A stretch of DNA of 64,000 bases. Origin: Hevea brasiliensis. Its lineage: Eukaryota; Streptophyta; Magnoliopsida; Malpighiales; Euphorbiaceae. The translations under genes were made by a program, and so were the position numbers. The notes under the pieces were generated by a model. It saw nothing but the letters and a program-made list of their open reading frames with translations, had not been told where the DNA came from and did not search any database. Positions 47,981 through 60,365 of the stretch are shown piece after piece. Position 1 is the stretch's first letter. Each line of letters begins with the position of its first letter. The stretch is from positions 120,615,132 through 120,679,131 of the forward strand of contig NC_079493.1 of assembly GCF_030052815.1 (NCBI RefSeq), written 5' to 3'.

Positions 47981-50900
47981 CTGGATTTGGGAAGAAAAGG
48001 GGAAAATTATGAGATCACCAACGAATCAAACAAAAAGAAAACCACGGAGCTGCACTTAGTGAGTTTTAACTCTATTTCACTGTATAAAATTATGAGATAT
48101 CAAATTCGAGTTCTAATCAAGGCTACTTTGTCCTATAATTTTGATGTAATACCACTTAGTCCTAGTTTTTTTTTTTTTTTTTTTTTTTTTAATCTCTTAA
48201 GCTTCATTCGTATGTATTTGAATTTTAGAAATACACAGCACTGATAAAAAAACAAAATGCCCTCCAAGAAAAGCCCTTCTCCAAGAATTAAAAAATAAAA
48301 TGTTTTCATTGCAAAAAACAAAAATAATAATAATAACAGATTTTTAAGAATTAAACTTCGTAAATATCATTTTTTGTGGGGAAATGTTACCTTCTGCAAC
48401 CCATAATTCATTACAAGGTATTTTTCCTTCAAGAGCTTCAACTATCTGCATTGCATAGCAGTTGGAATTATAAGGTATACATTTGCTGTGTAATTTCTCA
48501 AATTCTCAAATTTTAAATGCTTTGAATTAAAGACAATTTGCAGCGAGTAAAATTTGACATGTAAATTTATACCTGTTTCATTCTTGGTCGAAGTTTAGAA
48601 GGTCTATATAAGCTGGCAGCTGCGCAATAAATCATTAATTCCATTTCACTTTTTATGTAGTCTCTTCTCAATAGGGAATCAACAAGACAACTATATTCAA
48701 TTTCAACTGAATCTCCTTTGATCATCAAAGGCTTTGCCTGAATAATACAAGTATGTATTATACAACTTTCATATGATTGATTTGGTTTTTTAATTGTTTA
48801 AAAGCCAATACTAGAATATATTTGGTCAAGTAAAATATTATATGTCTTTATACCATTATAGAGAAATATCTCACCCAATTGACAATATCAACTTGATGTT
48901 CATCGAAAATTTTTCTCCCAGTAATAAGTTCTAGAAGCACAACACCGAAGGAATAAACATCTGACTTTTCAGAAATTTTTTGAAGAATATTTTCACCCTT
49001 TTGAGGATAATAATTTTCTGGATCTGCATAACTGCAATTTGTACATAAAATAAAAGTTAAAAAAATTTTCCAAAATCATTGTTATACAAAAATTAGAATT
49101 TTCTTTTTGTTTTTAATTTCACTTTTTTTTTTTTAACTATTCTGCAGAAGTAAACTAAGTAATAGCAATATTGTGATTATTCTTAGCAAGGAAAAAATTA
49201 ATTAACTATAACTCGGTTTAAAACTATTCCTAAAGCCATATCTCAACTAAAGCTCAATCAACTAAAACAAAAATCATCAAATTTCTTACACATTGGTTCC
49301 CTTCCAACGAGAGCTGATGTGAGTGACACTATTCGTTTCTGGAAAAAACTTGGCAAGTCCAAAATCCGCAATCTGAACAAAATAGTAGAGTGTGCTAATT
49401 TATTTTGGATTTATATGGGATTCTATATACTTAACCTTTGTATTATCTCACACAAAAGTAATGGACATTATGTAAATTAATAGATTCAGTATAGTGAAGA
49501 CAACCAAACATGCAAAGAATATTTAAAAAAAAAAGAAAAGAAAATTTCAGTATTTAACTCAGGTTTCAATATGATAACATATTGTCTTGAAAATTTTCTT
49601 GAAATAACACACAAGAAAGGAACACAGGACCTTCTCTGTTTCTTGTTAATAAGAAAACGATGGAGGCATACTATGACAATCTTCATAAATATAAAACTTA
49701 GGAAAAACGTTTGGTGTATATATATATATATATATATATATATTTTTTTTATGCAAAATAAAGGGAGATAGGATTCTCAATATTCATATGGACGAAAAGC
49801 TTTTATATAGTCAAATTACTCAACCTTTGGTTTATAATTATTATCAAGAAGTATATTTTCTGCTTTGATATCTCGGTGGATGATTTTAGAATTACCTACA
49901 AATAAGGAAGAGAGTGAAAAAAAATTTAATAAGAAAATAAAATTAAAGCACAAAAGTGAAAAAGAAAATGAAAAGAATTAAGCATCAATAATTAAAAGCC
50001 TAATACTCACATTCTTCATGCAGATAAGCCAACCCTTTTGCAGAACCTATGGCAATTTTCATTCTTTCTGACCACTTCAAATTTGATCTTCGCTCTTCAT
50101 CTACATTGCCATATAGCATTTATAAGATCACAATATCATATTTAACAATCCAAATTCTTGACTGCAGTAATCTATCGAATTCTTGAATTTATGTGTTTTG
50201 AGTGCAGATTAAAGTTAAGGACTCACCGTTTAGATGAGATCTCAAGGATTTGTTGGGAACAAACTCTAAAACAAGCAATCTGTCGAATTTTTCACTGCAG
50301 TAGCCAACCAGCTTAACAAGATTTCTGTGACGCACAATGCCAACGGCATTAACCTCCTTCTCAAATTCTTCTTTCTGCTGTCCATCAAGCTCAAAATTAA
50401 GTTTCTTAATAGCTACGTCTATATCTCTTGAAAGGGATCCCCTATAGACAGTACCAAAACCACCACCACCAAGGAGTCTGGCGTTGGTGAAATGACCAGT
50501 TGCATTTGCTAGTTCTGGAAATGTAAATGTCCTCAGTTCATATGCTTCATAATCCTTAGATGATTGCGTTTCTGTGAACACAGAATATTTTGTAAATAAT
50601 AAAACTTTTAAATTTCTTAAATGAATTAACATCACAACAAAGACAAATCATATATGATTATCATATGAATAGTTACCTTCAACAACCCATAATTTCTTAT
50701 GAGTCATTTTTCCTTCGAGAGTTCTAACCATCTGCATTGCATAGCAGTTATAAAACAGGCAAATGAATTTATCATATGTTTTCTCAAATTCTCAAATTTT
50801 GATTACTTTAAAAGACAATTAATACATGATTTAATAAAGTCTGATGTGTGAATTCATACCTGTTCCATTGTTGGCCGATACCTTGAGAATTTACTATATA

Positions 50901-53427
50901 CACTAGCAGCAGCACAATAAATTACTCGTTCCATTTCACTTTTATTGTAGTCTCCTTCCAATGTAGAATCAACAAGACTATTATAATTAACATTAACTGA
51001 ATCCCCGTTGATCATTAGAGGCCTTGCCTGAATATTATCAGGTTTGTTATTGTTGTGACAGACACAAATTTAAGATACACATGATATAATAAAATAAAAA
51101 ACAATTTTTTTTTTTTCAGATTGAGTAATAATTTGAACCATTATTTCTTTACTAGAATTTAGGCTTCAGTTGTTTTTGTTTGTTTGGGCTTCATAGCCAA
51201 CCTTCTGTACTTCTCCTAAATTTAATGAAATTTACATTTCAGTTCAAATATATAAAAAAAAAAGTTTAAAAGTGGGTGTCTAATTCTCGATTGAAACATT
51301 ATGGGTCGAAATACAAAATCTCTTATCACAGCTCAATATTTTTATTAATATCCATTGTTTAAGACAATACCTTAGCTCAAGACATCACATGCATCTTTCA
51401 TGATTTATCATTTATTTATTATCAAAAGAAAATATAGAAATTTAGTGTCTTACCCAATTCACAATACTAATATGGCCTTCATAAATTTTTCTTCCACTAA
51501 TAAGCTCTAGTAGCAAAACACCAAAGGAATAAACATCTGAACTTTCATCAAAATGAGAATTTTCTGAATCTTTATAACTGCAAGTTCAAAAATATAGGGA
51601 AGAATCAGCACATTATGATTTTTTTTTTTCTTAAAAAAATAAAGAAAATCTTCCTAGCCATAAATTAGCCTTCTCTTATATATATTTTGTAGAAGCATAA
51701 AACAAAATAATAACCATGTAATTATAATCAGCAAGTAAAAAAAAATATAAAATATCTTACATGCTAGCTTCTTTTTTAGCAACGGGGATTTGTCTGATAT
51801 CAATTTCTGAAAAGAATTTAGCGAGCCCAAAATCTGCAACCTGAAACAAAAATGATCCATGTTAAGTAAATTAGTAGATTAATATATTGTGACTCATAAA
51901 ACAATAATTAAGTAGTACTACATGGTGATAAATCTAACTAAGTTCTTCCTATTTTAAAGGATGCTGTTGAAGGTACCCTAAGTATTTATTGTGCTTGTTT
52001 TATTATTAAATTATGAGCTTCCCTACAAAAACGTTTAATATTTTCCTATCTTTGTACTAATTCTGGATGTTGCTATTTATTATCTTTTTAAATGATATTT
52101 TAACTATATTTGGCAATTAAACATCGATAAATTAAAATTTTGCATCCACAAATAAACTTTAAATCACAAAATCTCAAATTACAATTTTGAAATCTAAAAT
52201 TAAAAATCCTAAACTTTAATATTTTGAAATTTATACTAAAAAATAAAAGGTTATTTTAAAGAAACAAATTAAAAAAGCGAATCAAGAAAGAATGCATCAA
52301 GAAAGAATGCATAGAGATATGTGTAAGAATATATTATATATATTTTGAATGCCTAAACATATAGTAAGATTATCAATCCTTATATGCATTTATATTTATT
52401 ATTAAATCATCCTTTCTCAATATATAATAAAAAATATCATACCTTTGGTTTAAAGTCATTATCTAGAAGAATGTTATCTGACTTGATGTCTTGATGGATG
52501 ATTTTAGGATTACCTAAATTTACATGTATGAAGAAAGTAGAATCTTAAGTAGAATAACAACATTAAAACAGAAATAAATAAAAAAAATGAAAATAGATAA
52601 AGCCTCAATTGGTAAAAGAGCATATAGAGCAAACCTTGATTGATATAGATCACTCACATTTTTCATGTAGATATGCCAAACCTTTCGCAGAGTCTATGGC
52701 AATTTGCATTCTTTTTGACCACTTCAAATTTGATCTTTGCTTTGCATCTGATGCCATTTATCATTCGTAAGATCACAATCAAATACTTATAATCCAAATT
52801 ATGTGTAGAGGGGTTCGTATGTATTTGTATCTCAGGGCACAGAAAGGACTCACCGCTTAGATGAAATCTCAAAGATTTGTTGGGAACAAACTCTGAAACA
52901 AGCAATCTATCTGCTTCTTCACCGCAGTAGCCAACCAGCTTAACAAGATTTGGGTGAGACACAAAGCCAAAGTCCTTAATCTGATTCTTGAATTCTTCTT
53001 CCTGTTGTCCTCCCTGCTTATATTTAAGTTTCTTAATAGCAATGACCTCACCACTTGGAAGGTATCCCTTATAGACATCACCAAAATCACCAATGCCAAG
53101 GAGTTCCTTGTTGGAGAAATGACGAGTTGCAATTGCTAGTTCTTCAAATGTAAATATCCTGGGTTCATATACTTGAAAATCCTCAGCTGAGCTAGAGTCA
53201 GTCAGATCCATTTGCTGTGGTGGAGACACTGAGTACGTTTCTGTGAACATAGATCCACCAACTGAAAAAGTTATAACCCGTCTCAAAGGAGAAAAGAAAC
53301 ATGTGAAAGAGCAAGTTTTATCATTATAAAATGTATATATGCCAAAAAAAAAAAAAAAAAAAAAACCTCCGGTGGATGTTGGGCTATATGACTCAGTACT
53401 GGGCATCATGTCGTCGTCAATATTCAT
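45659..53427 (-). CDS. predicted three-kinase (tandem kinase) gene
   Basis: Twenty-two exons with GT/AG borders join to 3015 nt: 1004 codons plus stop. Module 1: 53427-53367, 53261-52854, 52747-52658, 52513-52443, 51840-51761, 51577-51454, 51027-50860, 50731-50677. Module 2: 50571-50227, 50100-50011, 49895-49825, 49372-49290, 49031-48875, 48737-48573, 48445-48391. Module 3: 47980-47606, 47478-47392, 47231-47161, 46800-46721, 46354-46213, 46013-45849, 45730-45659. The linker introns (105 and 410 bp) are phase 1 on both sides, with donors GAAG/GTAACT and GAAG/GTAACA. Each module could instead be read as its own gene, but spacing leaves no room for ordinary promoters. No signal peptide or membrane span is seen. 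Confidence 0.65.
48391..50571 (-). CDS. kinase module 2 of the three-kinase gene, canonical RD kinase
   Basis: Entered at 50571 by a TTCACAG acceptor, in frame with module 1. The entry is [17 protein letters not shown], the Gly-rich loop GGGGFGTV (387-394), the Lys K408 (VAIKK) and the catalytic loop [13 protein letters not shown] (H504-R-D506); DFG is at 524-526. The activation segment reads [20 protein letters not shown], an insert of about ten residues relative to the other modules, with DPE in place of APE. All catalytic residues are present, so this is the best candidate for the active kinase of the array. An in-frame ATG at 50632 inside the linker intron is a possible separate start, and a stop at 48344 a possible separate end. 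Confidence 0.75.
50677..53427 (-). CDS. kinase module 1 of the three-kinase gene
   Basis: A short first exon (ATG 53427, [20 protein letters not shown]) is followed by an exon with the kinase entry [17 protein letters not shown]. The Gly-rich loop GIGDFGDV is at 76-83 and the ATP Lys at K97 (IAIKK). The catalytic loop [13 protein letters not shown] (H193-Q-D195) lacks the RD arginine; DFG is intact at 213-215. The activation segment is short and lacks APE ([20 protein letters not shown]). If not spliced to module 2, it would stop at 50648 after ten intron-encoded codons. The upstream ATG choice is uncertain, because the frame is open further 5' from 53454. The module is likely catalytically competent but non-RD. 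Confidence 0.7.
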
Positions 53428-53529
53428 CAATAAATTTAGAGTTTCTCTAATCAACGACCACTACAATATAAGCATGTGGCAATATTGCAACCAGCGATGT
53501 TTCTTGCGATTATGCTGTTAGAGTTATTA

Positions 53530-53567
<38 letters not shown>

Positions 53568-53600
53568 CTGGACAGTGGACTTGTTTAGCTCTCAGGTCTT
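53428..53600 (-). promoter_or_regulatory. CT-rich leader of the three-kinase gene
   Basis: On the - strand a (CT)n tract (53566-53531, about 18 repeats) lies about 105-140 bp upstream of the predicted ATG. CT microsatellites are frequent in plant 5' leaders and core promoters. A TTATATTGTAG in the same stretch may be a splice acceptor of an additional leader exon. Confidence 0.45.
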
Positions 53601-55780
53601 AATATCCTGGAGAGTAGAGGCGTGCAGGATTGAGAGGGGAGAGAAAGAGGCTGGAAGCCACGTTGTATAAGTTGACAATTCTATTACATTTTTTTCTTCT
53701 GGGAAAGTTCCTCGAATAGATCAACAAAAATCCAAAACTCTGCAAATTTATTAATTTAGTTCCGACGGTGAAAAAATAAATTTAGTCTAAATAAAAAAAA
53801 ATCCTTGAAGACTAAAAACTGAAAAGGAATATATGTGTATATATATAAATAAATGAAAAAGAAAATGGAATTGAAAATTGAAAGTTTAAATCGGAGAAAC
53901 AATTTCTAGAAAGTGTCATAATAATAATAATAATAAATGAACATATATAAGTTTGATATTTTTATGGAATTGATATGTATTTATGGCTGGCTTTTTTGCC
54001 TGTAGAATATAATTAATGACTTATTTATTTGTCTAATGTTTATGTAAAAGTTTGGTTCTATCGTCAATTGTATTGGAATAAAGGTTAAATCGCCAATTGT
54101 ATTGGAATAAAGGTTAATTCTGTTGTTCATTGTAGTGGAATATTTGGAACTTATACTTTATCATCCCTATTTGTGTTTTTTTGAGAATTTAGGAATATTT
54201 AATTTCAATTATGTATTTGTTGTATTATGAAATTAATAATATTTTTCACGATAATCGAGTTATATTCTTTGATAAAAGCTTATTATAGATTTTAGTTCTC
54301 ATTTGGTTAAAACTATTTTACCTCTTAAAAGTATAATATAAATATGTTTGATATTTAAATTAATTTTTTAAAAAGTAAATTTGTTATTAAATTACAAAAA
54401 AATAATAATATACATAATATAATTTAAAATATAACAAATTAAAAATATAAACTAATAAATTATATTATACTTAATTAGGAAATTGCAGTTCATTATCAAT
54501 TATCTCCATATGATAAAATGCCTCCTTATCGAGAAAATTAAATAAGGCCTTAGTAATTTTAAGTCTTATCAAATTTTAGTGATGATCTAATTTTAAAATT
54601 AAATCGTGATAAAATGTTAATTAATAAATAATAATAAAAAATATATAATTATTCTTCAAAATAAATATAATTAATTAATCTATTAGTAGGTAGTTGGGAG
54701 ATGTGAATGATAGAAAATAAATGTGCAATTTGAACATATCAAAGTCTCTTACACACTTTGCATCTTTAAATATTTTGTTTATCTCCGATGAATGAGACTT
54801 GAGCGTTATCCGAAAGTCCATATTTTATAATATATAGACCATGTCCTATGGTGGCGTTGTATATAGTGGAGTTATTAACCATATTTATATTATAAGGAAA
54901 TTATTACATAGAGTTAATATATTATAAATTTAAGACATAAATATATAAAATTTATATATTTAATAAATAAATTTTATAATATATTTTATATTTTAAATTT
55001 ATATAAATTAAATTTAAATAAAAAATTATATTATATTATTAATTTATTTTTCTACCTGCATTAATATTTTTTTCTATTAATTTTAAGTTTTTAACTCTAT
55101 TTTTCTCTTCTTACACCTGCGTGTTGTCCGGATTGTAATTTAATTTTTTTTACTACATTTTTAATATTAATTTTATATTAATAGAAAATAGGTAAACTAA
55201 AAGTTAAATTATTTTATGTTAATTTTGTTAATTTTTCTTTAATTTGTTATAAAAAAAATAAGTATAGAATAATAACAATAATAAAATATTTTTAACTTTG
55301 TTTGTATATATTTATAATAAATAATTTTTGCCTGTGAATATATATAAATAATGCAATTATTCCATCCAATACTTAAAATATTATAGTATTTATTTATTAC
55401 TCTTTGATTTTTATAAATAATTATATTTTATAAAAATTAATTTGAAAAGCTCTTTTTTATTATGAAAAAATTTTTAAAAATATAAATTAAATAAAAAAGT
55501 AAAAATAAAATCAAAACAGGTACTCACTAATAAGAAAAATTTTCAGTGTGGAGCTTTTAAAATCAACAACTATTCAACATTTCAACACTTAAAAATTGCT
55601 AGTATTTCAATTTTATCAAATGAATTGACCTAATTATTAGAAGTCAATAAGGTATCAATCAGGTCTTTAATAACTAAATAAAACACATTTTTAGAAATTT
55701 TATTTTATTAAAATAAAAATTATTTTTTTGCTAAATACAAATTAATAAAACTTACAGTGATGCTTACAATAATTATTGTA

Positions 55781-55864
55781 GTGAAATTAATAAGGTAGTC
55801 CCCCCAATAAATGTGATTGATAGTGAAATTAATAAGGTAGTCCCCCCAATAAATGTGATTGATA
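55781..55864. repeat. perfect 42-bp tandem duplication
   Basis: GTGAAATTAATAAGGTAGTC and the following 22 bases occur twice head to tail with no difference, indicating a very recent duplication or an assembly artefact. Confidence 0.9.
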
Positions 55865-55970
55865 GTTTATATATGTGATGATAATTATTAAATGTGTGGT
55901 GTGGCGAAGCAGTAGCTTTTCCAAGAGTAGAGAGAGACAATTTTAGCTCAAAAGGGAGCTCAGTCAGTTG

Positions 55971-56215
55971 AATTTGAATCAGATAAATGAGCTCTGATCT
56001 TGGCTGTTTCTTGTGATCAAGTAGTGAAGTCTACGGTCGGTGCCTGACTTCCCCTGAGTAAGATTTCTTAATGTAGAAAATGGGTTGTTAGGAATTTTTT
56101 GTCCACAAATAAGACTTCCTGTATATATTGGTTGTTTTTTTATGGCAGAATCTCTTATGGTCTTTGTTTTGCCTTGAACGCCAATTGTAATGCAAGTTGC
56201 AGTTTAAAAAAATAA
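55971..56215. repeat. 3'-flanking segment, copy 3 of 3
   Basis: It contains the same landmarks as copy 1: TTGAATTTGAATCAG, GATCTTGGCTGTTTCTTGTG and TTGTAATGCAAGTTGCAGTT. It lies about 1 kb downstream of the orphan kinase exon, as the other copies lie downstream of the two complete arrays. Confidence 0.75.
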
Positions 56216-57182
56216 TAATAATAATAATAATAATAAAAAGGCAAGGGCGCATGAAGTCTTATTTGTCTGCGACTGCCAGACGAAGCATAACATTTCACAA
56301 CCCCAACGCTATACGCGACAAAAGAAAAACACAAAATAAGTACACAGAAATTACGCGTTAGAAGTCATCTCTCTCCGCGTTCCGCCATTTGTGCGTGAGC
56401 TCCCTTCGCTGAGACTTATGAGAGCTCCCCGTCCGATGGAGTTCTGTTTCCCAATCCAACGCCATGACAATTAACTTATTTAGTTACGGATAAATTAATA
56501 CTAACTGTATTTTAACATTTTTCCTTTTAAATAATGAGAATGACTGAATCATTTGTACAGTTGTTCTATCCATTGAACATGCATGGTTCATTCATATATT
56601 ATCTGAAGATTCACCATGTTTGAATGCGAAGCAAAATAATGTTAATGAATCATCACAATTGTCTCACCTTTCCCTCTTAATTGTAGAAGGTGAACAGTAT
56701 TTCTTATTTGAACTAGAAACTAATTATATTTAAAGCCGCTGTAGAGAGGAGAAGAGAAAAGCTTTGAGGAGAGCAAATAGAATGGATAGGTTTTATTGCC
56801 AAGCCACATAGACCAGAAAATCAAGCTACAATGAAACAATTCGAAACCACAACCAAGCCACATGGAAACGGAAAATCAGACAATAACGATAATCAAGCCA
56901 CATAGATCAAGGCAACGAAGAATATGCTCAAAATTCATAATAATAAAAAAAAAATCACAAATCGAAGGGAAAGAGAGTTCTAATCACATACAAAATCACA
57001 AACCATATCTATAAAAACCAATTGAATCAAAGGAGGATAAGAATTGTGTTGATGAGTATGTCGATATATGTAAAGGGAATGGAGTGGAGAGTTGTATAAC
57101 TTAATTACAGCTGATTCTGTGGATACTTGATTGTCTTCATCCGCAGACATTGTGCATCCTTGTATTGGGTAGAATTCTAAAT

Positions 57183-57290
57183 CTATGATCCCCATGACTG
57201 ATCCAGTTGATACGGATCCTTAAGGAAATTGTTGTCACTGTTTAGCCATGTACTTTCCGATGCCAATTTTCCTTGTAAGACTTGAACAAT
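57183..57290 (-). pseudogene. orphan last exon of a kinase module
   Basis: After an AG acceptor at 57292-57291, 36 codons read IVQVLQGKLASESTWLNSDN and end at TAG 57185-57183. The start matches the last exons of the other modules ([39 protein letters not shown]). No other exon of this module is seen upstream: the next 400 bp are non-coding and then the pararetrovirus begins. It is the remnant of a third kinase array, cut off by deletion or by the viral insertion. Confidence 0.7.
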
Positions 57291-57696
57291 CTGCATCAAA
57301 TGGCAATGTTAGAATTAACGCTTAAACATATAGATATTAATTAATCAATGATAATTAACGTAGAAATAATTGATTAAATTTTTTAATTTTCATGAATATG
57401 TTTTTTAGTTTCAGTAATTTTGTATCAATTTTAAAGTTTGTTTATAATTATGTCCGCCGGTTAAAATAAAAATTTTTATAATTTTTACAACATAATGATA
57501 AAAATATTATTGTTTTTTAATTATGAAATTCACATATATGAATTGCATAACTTCAAAAAACATTTTAATTATATTTTATAGATTTTATAATGTATAAAAA
57601 TATATTTTTGTTATAATAAGTTATCGTGTAAGCACATTCAAGGATTAATTTTAACCAATTGACACTATTACAAGTTTAAACTAACCACTAATAGGA
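57291..57696. other. AT-rich spacer between orphan exon and pararetrovirus
   Basis: No gene, repeat or regulatory site recognised. The junction to viral sequence lies near 57690. Confidence 0.5.
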
Positions 57697-58086
57697 TTAG
57701 TTCAGGTGGGAATTAAGCCCTTGACTAAAGAAGGTCTAAACACTTCCATCTTAGCTGTCCTTAGGGATGCTTGCTTCTATGACTTTCAAGATTCTTTGCT
57801 TAATTATGTTGAGTCTAGTCTCTGTACTGGTTCAATTTCTTTTGAATGTTATCCAAACTTAACTGTTTCTTTAAATGATAGAAATTTGCTTGATAGTCTT
57901 ATTCTGCAAATCAAAACTCATAATTATAAAATGCTTCTTGGATCTATTCCTGTCGCTTTGATTTTTAAAGTTTATTACAAAGCTATGATGACTGCTTTTG
58001 CATCGAAAGTCCTTATTCACAGTAAAAAAGGAGAAACCCTTCTCCTCCAAATTGACCTTACCCGTGCCAATGTTGTCATTCCTTAA
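57697..58086 (+). pseudogene. pararetrovirus movement protein, 5'-truncated
   Basis: The frame beginning around 57697 carries the core of the caulimovirid movement-protein family, recognisable by GSIPVALIFKVYYKAMMTAF. It ends at TAA 58084-58086. The N-terminal part is missing and there is no true ATG at the entry. In viruses this protein helps particles pass plasmodesmata. About 128 codons remain. Confidence 0.7.
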
Positions 58087-58576
58087 AGCCATCAAATGGA
58101 ATGAAGTCTCACTCCCTGAAGACTAGATCCTAGAAGGAGCCACAACACCACAACCATTGCCTCCACCTAGCCCAAATACCCAACTCAAAGAAATCGCCCA
58201 ATACCCTGATGGGAAAGTAAAGCTTTCTTTTGCCTGAAGACCCTCAACTTCTAGACACTCTTTTGATACTGCCTCTTCCTCTAGAACTATAGAACTAGGA
58301 AGAATCTCACAACTACTTACTATTATCTACCTACCACTGACCAAAACACCCTCTGTAGTTAATTATCCAACAATCGCATAACACTTTACTCAGATCCTAG
58401 ACTTGCCTAGACATTCAACTTCCGACATACCAAGAACGACTTCGATGCAAAATGCTGACTTTTCTACTACAATCCCGAGACCTGTCTATTCCACTCCCGA
58501 AGAACAACCCAGACCTACATCTCCCTCTTTCTCCTCTATGACTGAGAATATAGATGCTGAATTAAATGTTCTTTAA
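58087..58576 (+). pseudogene. degenerate linker between movement and coat regions
   Basis: The stretch is Pro/Ser/Thr-rich in more than one frame and has several stops. It is consistent with the poorly conserved linker of the polyprotein. I see no domain in it. Confidence 0.4.
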
Positions 58577-59950
58577 AAAGAATTTCAAATTGATAAAGCA
58601 TATCTTCAAAAGGATTTTTATGCTCCTCATAATCATGAGAAAAAACTTTGGTTTTTTAAGTACTTCTTGAATCAAAGGCATGAAATCCAAGAAAATTTTT
58701 ATGCATTCATTTATGAGCATCAAGCACATATTTTCTTCTTTGATTGGTTTGAAATTTATGCTTCTGAAAATAACCTGGAATATCCTTTTGCCCAAAAGAC
58801 CTTAAATCCACTTTCTGAAACCTTTTATTGGCAAACTTCAAGGAATGAATGGTTACAATCTGTTCATCCACCACTTCGTGAGCTTCAGTTCAAACACCTC
58901 AAGACAACTATTATAGCCTCACCATTCAAACTCAAAAGCGAAAAAGGAGTTGAGAAAGATCTTGAAAACATCATTCAACAAAGCAACTGGACCAATAACC
59001 ATCTCCATACTATTGGCAACTAGTTGATTGAAATCCAAAAGCAGATCTTGATGAAGACCATGAACCAATTCTTGATAAACATGGAAGACCTATCAAAAAT
59101 GTTGTTGCTACGCTTATCCTTGCACTTACCCTTCACTTTGTTGGCGATCCATCACATCTCAAGGATAAAAATGCTGAGATTCTTTCTAACCTCAGATGTA
59201 AAAAGCTTAGTGACTTCAAATGGTATAAAGACACCTTTCTTACAAAGGTGATGCTTTGTGAAGACTCCAATCAACCCTTTTGGAAAGAGAAGTTTCTGGT
59301 CGGCCTCCCTCCGCTCCTTGGAGAAAAGGTCATAAATAAAATCAAGGAGCATTTCAAAGACCAGATTCCTCATGGTCAGTTAACTTATGGTGAACTTATC
59401 AGTTACACTCAAAAGGAAGGATTAAAAATCTGTCAAGATCTCAAACTTCAAAAGCAGCTGAAATGGGAGATGCATAAGACAGAGAAAGAACTTGGCTCTT
59501 TTTGTCAACAATTTGATATCTCTTATGAAAAGCCCTATTCCTCAAATACCAAACCTTGCCAAGATTGCCAGACCAAAAAATACCGAAGACACAAGAAACA
59601 CTATTCTAAAAACAAACCTTCAGAAAAGCTCTACAAAAGAAAAGCCCATACAAAAAAAAAATCGAAAATCTTACCCAAAGCCGCAAGAACCCACTCCCAG
59701 AAAAGAAGTTACTTGTTACAGATGTGGGAAAAAGGGTCATATTTCAAAGTATTGCAAGCTTAACAAAAGACTTCATGAGCTCCAGATTGATGAAGAAGCC
59801 TTGTGTAAAATTGAAGCCCTTTTGTTTACTCCTCAGATTTTGATGATACAGTTTCTGTTTCTTCTGAAGATAATCAAGCCTTTCAACTTGATGAAGTTCT
59901 TTTTGATTCCTCTTCTGAGGAAATACCCGAAAAATAGCTGAATATGCTTA
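58577..59950 (+). pseudogene. pararetrovirus coat-protein region with zinc knuckle
   Basis: The pieces lie in at least two frames, with stops at 59021 and near 58576. A CX2CX4HX4C zinc knuckle (CYRCGKKGHISKYC) is visible near 59715-59757, after a Lys-rich basic stretch. Upstream are motifs such as WKEKFLVGLPPLLGEKV that look like the capsid core. The protein would package nucleic acid. The reading frame is interrupted several times. Confidence 0.7.
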
Positions 59951-60365
59951 CTAAAGACCAAAAGTTCTTCCTTGAGGTTCTCAACCACATTCAAGATCCT
60001 AGGTCCAAAAGGACTATCTTCTGAAACTCTAAGAGTCTTTTGAGGCCTCACCTTCTAACCCTTCTTCAAAAGCCAATAACACCTATGACCTCACAACCAA
60101 TTTTCAAAAAGCCAAAACAAATAAATTCAAAGCCCCTACTTCAATCATCCAAGAGCTCCAAGCTAATATTAAAACCATTAAAACTGAACTCAAACAACTC
60201 CAAGCCAAGCAAACAGAAGACTCAGCTATCATCCAACTTCTTCTTAAGAAATTTTCTAAAAAAGAAGAAGAAGAAGCCGAACCTGAAACTAAAACACCTC
60301 AACTTTCCAATCTTCAAAATATTCCAGAAAAATTTCTCTCTATTTTAAAGCAAGTCACTTCCCAA
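59951..60365 (+). pseudogene. degenerate coat-protease junction, helix-rich
   Basis: One frame shows a Gln/Lys-rich, probably coiled-coil segment (ELKQLQAKQTEDSAII) and an acidic patch (KKEEEEAEPE) before the protease. Stops precede it. No separate gene is supported. Confidence 0.45.

Larger units (their letters stand above)
53601..57182. other. AT-rich intergenic region
   Basis: 3.6 kb without a supported gene. It holds a perfect 42-bp tandem duplication (55781-55864), the full third copy of the 3'-flanking segment (55971-56215), AAT microsatellites near 53918-53936 and 56212-56236, and direct repeats of AAGCCACATAGACC type at 56798-56910. Confidence 0.6.

Noticed and set aside
48133..48321. 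Short open frames around the poly-T run at 48168-48190
   Set aside because: Low-complexity sequence within the linker intron; the Lys or Phe runs are translated poly-A/T.
50227..50635. Module 2 as a separate gene starting inside the linker intron (ATG 50632)
   Set aside because: Not excluded, but the extra N-terminal residues are intron-like sequence, and the acceptor TTCACAG with matching phase explains the exon better.
57706..58086. Intact movement protein starting at 57706
   Set aside because: The first codon is GTG inside a truncated domain, and coding similarity runs up to the junction, so no genuine start is present.
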